Source: Tigriopus japonicus (Eukaryota > Arthropoda > Copepoda > Harpacticoida > Harpacticidae). From it: a stretch of 64,000 bases of DNA. The DNA is taken from contig CM021318.1 in NCBI GenBank assembly GCA_010645155.1, positions 6,754,059-6,818,058 on the forward strand, written 5' to 3'. How positions within the stretch are numbered: position 1 is the first letter of the stretch; the number at the start of each line of letters is the position of its first letter. The notes below the pieces were generated by a model. It saw only the letters and a list, made by a program, of their open reading frames with translations. It was not told the DNA's origin and did not search any database. Position numbers and translations under genes: made by a program. Positions 24,154-34,100 of the stretch are shown piece after piece.

Positions 24154-27100
24154 ATGGGTCAGATCTACTCGCTTGATTCCGCATTCAGGACCAGGAAATC
24201 CATTGGAAACACGTTTGCCCAAGATTTTGCGGCGGTTGTGAAGCTCATCAAATCTTCACCCCTTTCAGACGATATCCTTTTGACCACCCCAAAGACATCG
24301 GCTCATAAGGCTTTCAGGAACTACATTGATCCTCAAAAGAAGAAGAAAGAGGCCATGTCCAAGCATATTGGCACCATGTCCAACCTCTTCAACATCGGAT
24401 TCATCGATGCGGATAACATCCAGCAGTTTTGGCCCAAGATCGAAAAATACTTGCTCCCCATAGGAATTCGTGTGTTCATATCCATGCTGGAGAGTCGTTG
24501 TGAGAAGATCCCTGCTTGCAAAAAGGCCTGTTGTAATGGAAGAGATAGTTCCAAATCCCAACCTTGTCCCAATCAGATCATCTTGAATGAGGAACTCCAA
24601 AAGTTCGTGCTCCTTCTCATGGGCTTAATGAGACGCACAGTGAAACATATCAACAACCAAGCCTCTGTTCTAAAACTCCTCCACAAAGTGAGCCGGAAGC
24701 ACTTCAGTAAATTGAACCTAGACATTACCAAAATCGATCATGAGGCCATTGGAGTGCACTTCTCCAATGCCATCCGAGATATCATCATCCACACCACGGC
24801 CTTCACTCCCGATGTTGAGGGGTCCTACTCGTTCCTGATCCGTACTTTAGTTGTGGCCATGCAAAGGCTCGCTCTCACTCCTCCTCCAGAACATGAAGGA
24901 GATACTAATTCCGATGAGGAGGATCCTGATGAGCCCATTGATATCCTAATACATTCCAATAACGGTGCCATTTTATCTAGACCTTTTAATGGCGCCCCGT
25001 TTAGAGGATCCCTTGGGAGTATGGGTCCAAATCCAAGTATTTCCAACGAATCTGGAACCATTCGGAAACAACAGGCTTTAGCTAAAAGGACCCCTAAATC
25101 CGCTAGGTTCTCATCCATCGCATCGTCGTCCAATCCAATCACAAATGTCTATCCCAAGTTTGACAAGACCCTTCTGGAGTACGGCTGTCAGACGTTCCAA
25201 GACTTTTTCGAAATGAATCCAGATTTGTTGTGTCAATTTGATCAGTACCATGTGATCAAATTGGACGAGAACGTGAATGTGGCCGACGCTCTCAAAATGC
25301 ACACTTCCAAGATTCTAGCCTTAGTTGAAGATATTGCAAGTAACTCGGACAATCCAGCTAATATAATGTCACTGTTGAAAGATCTTGGGAAACATCACAA
25401 TGAACAGGTATTTTTAATAATGCCAAAAATATTATTACGACACAAGTGTACTAAATTGCTTTTCTTTAGGGGATCACTGAAGAACATTTGGACATGATGG
25501 GTCCCATTATTTGCCACACAATCAGACCTGTGGTGTTTAAAGCGGGCCTTTGGAGTATTGAAGTGGAAAAGTCTTGGAATCATCTGTTTGAGATGCTGGC
25601 AATCCTGATGAAGAAAGGCTTCCCACAGGCATCCCAAAGATCGTTGATCTATATGAATAATTTTCCCAATCTGACACACATTATTATCCTGAAGGACACA
25701 TGGGCCTCAATTGCCAATCAAATGCACGAGCTTGGCCTTACATCGGTTGTAAAGCTCTTCAAGATAAACTACAATCTGAGGTAAATCTAAAAGAAAAACT
25801 GATTCTTGCATATGTCATCCCAATTCTCCAATTTGAAAACACTTTTCTTATTTGTTTATTGTTAATTAAACACATTTCCTTGTGTTGATTTTATCATAAT
25901 CAAATTGCCATAAGTAGTTGAAATACTACATCTACTCATATTCGTGAGGGTAGCACTGTTTTACAAGAGTCCTGAGAACAAAATTTCTGTACCTTGTCGC
26001 CATCTGGTGGTGCCCGTTTAAAAGTGGAACTAAAAAGTTCAATTAATGTAGTGGGACACACTTCAATTAAAAATATCTTGGGTGGAAAACTGAGCGCCAA
26101 ATAAGTGAATTCTCTTAATGCAAAGAGCGTTTTAAATCCTGGACAATAAATCTATTTTCATTGAGTAAAGATGTCAAAAAATTATCGACGAAATTTTCTC
26201 TTTTCAAGGAGGGAAAGGGAGAATGACCATCCCTGTACCGGGTGTTCCAAAAGAAATGGAATAGCTAACTATGTCATCTATAATTTGTGCTTTAATTAAC
26301 CATATACCTGTAAACAGTATAAGTATTTGCCAAACACGCGGCTTGAAATTTCAGAAAAAAGGAATTTCCGCCCCCCCGGTTCGTGTTTTTTTTCGCAATC
26401 CCTCAATTTGGCTAAAATCGAAAATGCGCGTCATGAAGGGAATAAAAATGCATGTATTTTAAGGATTGTTATCTGGGACGTCTTTTTGAGTTTAGGTTAG
26501 TTGTTAAGAATCACCTGGCATTTGTCTAAGCTCATTGCCCTTTTTCATTCTAGGTTTTACTCCTCTCCCAAAGTTCGTTATCGACCCGTGAAAATGCATG
26601 AAGATACTGAGCATCTAAGCTTGTTATTCAACTTATTAGTTTCCATCATCGACCACATTGTGAATGGGTTTCCCAACTCAAGTTCCGGAGATTTGGGAGA
26701 GGTCTTCACTTCTCCCGCTACCAAAAAGAACATGGCAATGCTCAAAGAACCTATGGAATGGTTGGGTCCAGTTTTCTGCAATACGGTCAGACCTTTGCTC
26801 TTGGTTCAGGGCAAATGGAGTTACCAGGTAAAGTTGAGGAATTCGAAGACCTATTTTTGTACTTACGTTGTGACAGATCCAAAAGGAATGAATATTGAGA
26901 TTCTTTTTTGACCGTCACCTTAGTAGATGATAAAGAAGCTCATGGGAAAGAAGCATCAACTTGACAACCCTAGAGGGCTAACAGAGAAATGACACTCCGA
27001 AAAAATTCGTTCGTCACCAACCCTGCACTGTGTGTGCAATGGGATTTGACCTTGAACATGCTAAGTTACATGATTCACAACCCAAACTTATGTTTTTAGG

Positions 27101-27996
27101 GAGTCAGTGGCAAAATTGCTCACTCCACTGTTGTGGTCAAACAAGAGCAATGTATGATGAATCAAGTCTCATGACACCCTTGCTGCCAGAGCAATGAAGT
27201 GTGTTCAAAACAAATCTCCACTGACTGTAATGGAGTGACATTTCTCTGTAAGCCCTCTAGACCACCCTAACGACAAGTAACTTTAACGCAAAGCTTCAAA
27301 AAAAAAAAACTAACAAAGTAAGAAGTGTAAGAGAGAAAAATGCAGCCAATACTCGCAGAAGCCTCTGACTCGAAAAATATCAAAGCTACTAAATTGATCA
27401 TTACTGATGGTTTATTCGAAATTCGTTTCAATTTGAATTTCTGAAGACTTAAAAGCTTCAAAAGTCATACTTAAAAAATAACCGAAGGAAAAAAAGGATG
27501 GTTTTGGTGATTTCTTTCATTAGCTTTTTATTGTTGCGATATGCAGTTTGTTTAGGTTTAAAAACTGTGGTGATGAAAATGCTAAAAAAATGTAGAATTC
27601 GGTCCAAGTTGGCAAAACTTAAATATTTGATCTGAACTTTGTTCAAGACATTTGAAGGAGCAAGAATAAGAGGTTGAGTGAAAACCTATCGAGAAAATAA
27701 TTTGAACAAAATGGTACAAATTAAAAACATATATCCCATGGGAAATTTTCACTTTAAGGCGAGTTATGTATGCATACATTGTTTTGTAATCAATCATTCT
27801 TAACTTCGTCTTACTTTTTAAGCAAGAGTAAACACCTTAGGGATTTTTCCAAGACATTTATCCTCATATTTCTCCTTTTTTATTTACTTAGGTGGAACTG
27901 TCCTGGCGATTAATGTTCAAGCATTTGATGAAGCGTCATCCTGGAGCAGAAAGGCGTCAACGTGAAGCAGACGAGGCCGACCATCGACGATTTTAG
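24154..27996 (+). CDS. Three-domain globin, possibly N-myristoylated
   Basis: Four coding exons: 24154-25407, 25470-25780, 26554-26827 and 27892-27996 (phases 0, 2, 0), giving 647 residues. I chose the ATG at 24154 over the in-frame one at 24148 for its A(-3)/G(+4) context. Its protein begins MGQIYSLDS, which fits an N-myristoylation signal. Domain 1 (about 80-240) has an A-helix-like DADNIQQFWPKI, Phe at E7 (about 151) and His at F8 (about 183; VSRKHFSKL). A Ser/Pro-rich linker follows (about 245-330). Domain 2 (about 335-470) has CD1-like Phe (about 362), E7 His (about 383) and F8 His (about 415; LGKHHNEQGI), with W..EVEKSWNHLF in the H helix. Domain 3 (about 488-630) starts LKDTWASIANQM, has E7 His (about 542) and ends VELSWRLMFKHLM, but shows no F8 His. 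Expected role: haem and ligand binding, perhaps sensing at a membrane (inference). The globin fold rests on pattern recognition only. Confidence 0.8.
26971..27259. mobile_element. hAT-type MITE in globin intron 3
   Basis: Terminal inverted repeats TAGAGGGCT.ACAGAGAAATG at both ends, about 28 bp with one mismatch. The 8-bp target duplication is gacaaccc / gaccaccc (7 of 8). 289 bp, non-coding. Confidence 0.88.
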
Positions 27997-28179
27997 CCCA
28001 TTATTAATCGATTAAGCCACCCTCAAACATTGTCAAGTCAGACTTTAAGCCCTTATTTACTCATTGTGTATTCATCGTATTCATCCATCATCGTATTGAC
28101 TTTGTAAGAAGGGTGGTTCTTTCTAGCTAACTCTTACTTCGTATTAAAATAAGAACGCAGAACTCAGTTTCATTTCATT

Positions 28180-31100
28180 ATGAAGGGATGGTGTTTATTT
28201 GTATTCCAATGGTTGATCCATGGAACTCTTGGAGATTTGAAGGATATTCTTCAGCGCGAATGTTTTCTGAAAGTTCCGGCTAATTATTCTAAAGCCCTTC
28301 CACCGGAAATTTTGAATAAAAGAGGTGAAAAACAACCATTGGAGGTTTTCGTAACATTTGGTGGATCGGAAATTGAATATATAAAGGAAGAGAATCAGAG
28401 GATTCATATGACTATTCTTTATGAGGAAAAATGGAACGATCCAAGGATTTTTGAATTGGGTGAGGGACAAAAAAAATTAAAGGAATGAAATAAAAAAGAA
28501 TAATCTAAGTTCTTCCTTTTTTAAGCGACATTAATAATTCAACTTTTTGACACGGCTTCAATTAGCGCTTAATTTTTAATTAACAATTAAGCGATTAATA
28601 ATGCACGTATCTGTCCTCAAATAGGTTTTAACCAATACGTAACAAGTTTTGATTGAAGAAGACTTCAAAGTTGTTTTGATTTAGAGAGGGATCAGCTAAA
28701 CATTTAAACTATGTTTTAAGCTTTTCTAAAAGGAAAATTCACGTTTCCAACTTTGCTAGCTTTTATTCCACTTCGTTTTCCAATTTGTGACGAAATTGTC
28801 TTAAGCCGAATAGATCTTTAGCAACTTGTACTAGATTTTTTTTTATTTAAAAAGTTTTTCGAAGGTTTGAAAACAACCAAAAAGATGTTTTTTTAATTCA
28901 ACTAGGGAGCGTTAAACTCATTTGAAAACCATAAGAGATTGCGTCAAGGTGGGATCGAGCGAGGGCGCGTTAACGCGTTGGTGCGATTTTTCCTGCGTGA
29001 AAGCCTGGCGTTAATGAAGAAATGCAAATCATGCAGATAAATGTTTTTTAACATAAGTCAAAAAACAAAAGTGCACAAGGATTCAATGAGCAATTATTTG
29101 ATGCCTAATTGATGTCTATTAAACAATTATAATTATGTTGTTTCATTGTGTTAAGTCAAATATCTTCAAACTTCTGATCTACTGACTTGCTTTGTGATAG
29201 TGATTGTCCATCTTTTCTTGAAAGCAACATTGTTTTTATCATTGGGGTTGTTTAAGGGCATTTTTCTCTTCGTAGAATGCTAAGAAAATCTTCTTTGTAT
29301 CTTTTTTCAACATTTTACAGTCTTCATTTGGCTTTAGAACCCCAATTAAGTGCTAAAAACAAAGACAGAGAAGAACATTCATATCATTGTACAAAGGGAA
29401 GAATGTCCTTGAACTATCCCAATGATAAAAACAATGTTGCTTTCAACAAAAGATGGACAATCACTATCACAAAGCAAGTCAGTAGATCAGGAGTTTGAAG
29501 ATATTTGACTTAACACAGTGAAACAACACAGTTTTAATTCTCTGAGAGACATCAATTGGGCATCAAATGATTGCTCATTGAATCCTTGTGCACTTTTGTT
29601 TTATGACTTATGTCAATAAAACGACATTAATCCGAATTATATTGCATTTCTTCATTAACTCCAGGCTATCACACTGGAAAAGTTACACCAACGCAGTAAC
29701 GCGCCTTCGCTCGGTCCCACTCCACGTAATACCGTCCTCCTTGGTAACGTAAAAGGCAGGCCTGAGAATTCGATTCAAAAAATTTTATTGGCATTTTGGA
29801 CCCTTATTGGCACTGATTTGCAATTTGACCACTCGATTTACATTTAGAACGCTTCTTTGCAATTTGCTTGGTATTTTGGAGACTTTTTGGGAAAATGAGC
29901 AGAAAAACGTGATTTTCAAGAGTGGTTTGGGAAACAAGTAAAATTTTCAGAAACGTTTTTTTTGAAAATTTTATATTTCATATTTTTTACACAATAAAGC
30001 CGTTTTTTTTAATTCCACTTCGAAAATTGAAATTGACATAGACTATAGTTTTGGAACTGAATATTGAAAGGCTTGTGAATTTTTGTGCTGCGCCCAGTTA
30101 CAAGTCTCTTCTCTAAAGCTTTTTCACATCCACGGGCAGAAAAAAATCAAAGATCCGTCAATATGGAGCTCAAGAGACAAAAAATTGTAATTTTTAGGCC
30201 CATTAATCTTGAATGGAGAACCTAGACCTTAAAACCCAAAACAAAATATTATATGCCCTCTAAAACATAATTTGATTTGGATTGTCATTCGCATTCTGTG
30301 CCTTTTTATTTGCATTTCATTCTCAGGCCTAGTAATAAGCTTCGAAAGATTTGTTTTTGCCTATATGTATCAATTTAAGTTTTACCAAAGGTCTACGGGA
30401 GAATTCTTGAATCCTTGATACATTCATGATTTATCTTTCATAAAAAATACATGATTTTGAATCTTCACTTGTTTGCATCATTTGTTAAAAGATTAGCGAG
30501 GAAAATGACTCAACTAATATAGCATTTTTAGTCACCAAAAGGCCGGGAAAAAATATTTTTGGGTTGTTGTGGAGCAGAAGTCCTAAAATTTCATTACATA
30601 TGTGGTTGTTTGGTATGTAAATTTCATTACATATGTGGTTGGTTGGTATGTAAATTTCATTACATATGTGGTTGGTTGGTATGTAAATTTCATTACATAT
30701 GTGGTTGGTTGGTGTGTAAATTTCATTACATATGTGGTTGGTTGGTATGTAAATTTCATTACATATGTGGTTGGTTGGTATGTAAATTTCATTACATATG
30801 TGGTTCACGTATTTTATGCGTGATTCCAATCGAAGAGAAAGTAACTACGACCCTTCCCTGCTTAGAAGGCACGTTGGGACCTTAAAGGTGGAGCTAGAAC
30901 CGCCAAAATCGCTAAACAATTAACGACAGGACAAGTGGCAATTTACATCAAGTCCAGGAAACATTGTTTCAAAATGGATGCAAATAATTCCAACTGTGGA
31001 GTCGGTGAAAGACCTTTCGGGGACGATGCAAAGGTCATAACATGTTATGGCTGTGAAAGTCATTTTAATCAGATACCGGGATGCTCCGGAGTCCCAAAGC

Positions 31101-34100
31101 AGCAATTTCATATGTTGTGACAATGAAAATGTGGTTCTGCAAGAGATGTGATGTACCATGCTCAAAAATGTTCCGAGGATTATCTGAGATTCAGACCCGT
31201 CTGGAATCTGTGGAAGCTGCTGTTAGAGATCACGGCACCCGACTCAAGACACTGGAAAATAAACCAAATTCGTACAAGAACACAAGAACCGAGCTTCGGC
31301 TCCGAGATGAGAAACAGAAGAATGTTATAATCAAGGGACTACCAGAAGCACTTGGAGACAGCGCGGAGGAAAAGAAGATATCTGATTTTAATGAGTTTCA
31401 GAGGCTTTTAACCTCATTAGAAATTCAGTCGGCCCCCAATGATATCAATTTTATTTACCGCATAGGAAAAAAACCGATATTCAAGGAGCCAAACCAAGGA
31501 TGCTAATTGTAGGTTTTAAAGACGAAAGGCCGAAGGAAATGGTGCTCCAAAACACCTGAAGATCAAGAGAATCGAGGACTTCCGGCATCTATATATTGAT
31601 CCAGACCTGACAAAAGCGCAAATCCAAGACGACATCGACCAAAGGCAAGAGGCAATCAAAAGAACAGAGTCGGGAAACCACGAGTGGATGGTACGAGGAA
31701 GAAAAGGGATGGGAAGGCTCGTAAAAATGAAAAAAAAATAACTCTCAAAATCTTATATTTAAACGCAAGATCAGTCATGAACAAATTGAACGAACTTAGA
31801 ATCAGAGTGACCATCGACTCACCAGACCTTGTAATGATTTGTGAAACGTGGGCCCATTGAGATATTGATGACCAAGAGCTTTACCTACAAGACTACAATA
31901 TTATTGATAGAAACGATAGAATTGACCAAGAGCAGGAAAAGGCGGAGGCCTTATCATCTATGCGAAAAACGGTTTATCCACAAACTTACGAAGTCTTCAC
32001 TCAAATTTTAACCAGGTCTCTGCAGTGACTTGTTATAATAGCCGGAATCAGGCAACAAACTTCTTCTTGGTGTACAGATCTCCGAATTCATTGAAAACCA
32101 ACAACGATGATCTGAACAAATTTATTTCAAAAATCCCACAAAACGCTCTAATAATTGGTGATTTCAATTATCGGGACGTAAAATGGAACACGCTAAGTGG
32201 GACTTCTACAAGCGCAAATTTCATCGAAGCCTGCCAGTCAAAATTCCTAGAGCAAATGGTCCAGACTCAGACGCACTATGCCGGTAATATCCTGGATCTC
32301 GTCTTAACAAACATTCCAGATCGAATAGAATCAATTAATGTAAGTGAACCCCTTGCTTCAAGTGACCATTACTCCATCAATATTGAGGTTTCCTTCAGTC
32401 CAAAATATGTGCAACCAAAACTCTGGTTGAGAGACTATGCAAGAGCAGATTGAGATAAAATCAAAACCGTATTGGATAATATTGTTTGGACCGGGGCACA
32501 ATTCCCCACATTGGAACACCAACGGAAAATTCTTGAAAAGGCCTTAGCAGATTCCTATAACTTTATTCCCAAAAAGATATGCAACTCCCGTCGAGAACCC
32601 GAATGGATGACTGATAACTTGAGAAGAATGGTTCGCAAGAAGAAAAGACTATTCAACGCCATGAAGAAACACCCAGCCGAAAAGAATAGCGTATTCAAGG
32701 CGTTCCAATCTGAACTAAAGACAGCAATTAGGCGTCTAAAAATCAAATATGAAAGCAATCTGGCTAGAAACTCCAAGGGGAACAAGAAAAGATTCTACAA
32801 GTACGAGTATTGGGACAAAAAATAAGAACAAAACGATTGGACCCTTTTCTAATGCACAAGGAGTCAAAGTCATATGTGACAAAGACCAGGCAAATCTCCT
32901 AAATGAGTATTTTACATCGGTATTTCAAAGGTCTCCACAGTCTTCATCCACGCAACTCCTTCATGAAACGAACGACCTCTCAACTTCAAAATTGATCATT
33001 ACCACGCAAAATATAGAAGAGGCAATTCATCATCTGGACTGGGATTCTTCTCCAGGGCCAGATGATATCAGCAACAGATTCTTGAAAACCATGTGGAAAT
33101 CTCTGGTCAGTCCCCTTCAGATCATTTTTCAAAGAAGTATCAATCTCTGACAGGTACCTTGTGCGTGGAAAAGATCTAACATTACCCCAATCCACAAATC
33201 AGGATCCAAAACAGACCTTAAAAATTATCGCCCAATATCATTGGCCAACACCATTGGAAAATTATTGAAAAGAATCATCAAAAACCATCTGTATGATTTT
33301 TTTCAAATGCACAAAATCATCCCCAATAGCCAACATGGATTCATGCCAGGCAGGAGCTGTACCACTAATCTAATAGAATTCCTCAACCACACAACTAAAG
33401 CTCTTGGCCAAGGAGATCCCGTCGACGTCATCTACTTCGATTTCGAAAAAGCATTTGATCTTGTCCCTCATGACTAGAGCGGCCGAAAATATTTAATTTT
33501 AAAAGCCAAATATTTAAATAATATTTAAGAAAAAAACGTCAAAATATTTAAAATAAAATTTAAATTACAACCAAATATTTAAAAAATATTTAAATTTGCA
33601 AAGAATTTGGAGCAAAAAATTGGCATTTTTGAAAATTTTGATTCAAAAATCTAAATATATGAAGAAAAATTGGCATTGTCGGAAAACAAGCAAACATATT
33701 TTTAGTGCTAAAAAATCATACGGGGCAATGAAAATTGGTTATTCTTGACAGTCCTTATTTATACCCTACATTAAACTAATTTTTTATTGCTTAAGGTTTG
33801 GTTGAATATTTAAACCAGATTTTTCATAATTTTTTTCTTGTTGGTGTTGCGGTTTTCTATTTTAGATTTTTTTTATTGGTCGCAGATTTTCTACTACCGC
33901 TACAAGGAATACGATTCCTTGTAATCAAGGATTTCTCCCAACAGTCATCCGACCCCCAACAGGATTCGAACCTATGCCGTCTGGGGAAGCACTTACACTC
34001 GGCACTTTTAAGAACGCGCTAGTACGCGTGGCCCCTCTGGCTTCCTTGAAGCCATTAATATCTGTTAATGTAATTTTTGAGGCCAAGCTGCAAATATTTA

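Noticed and set aside
26222..26460. Possible transposon end ('gggtgttccaaaagaaatgg') in globin intron 2
   Set aside because: I could not find a matching inverted end or target duplication in the intron.
30587..30805. CRISPR-like or repeat-protein reading of the 33-bp array
   Set aside because: Units are contiguous with no variable spacers, the genome is eukaryotic, and the protein repeats come only from the period being a multiple of three.
33955..34045. Functional tRNA gene
   Set aside because: B box and T-arm are visible but the acceptor stem does not pair, and it sits inside a transposon.
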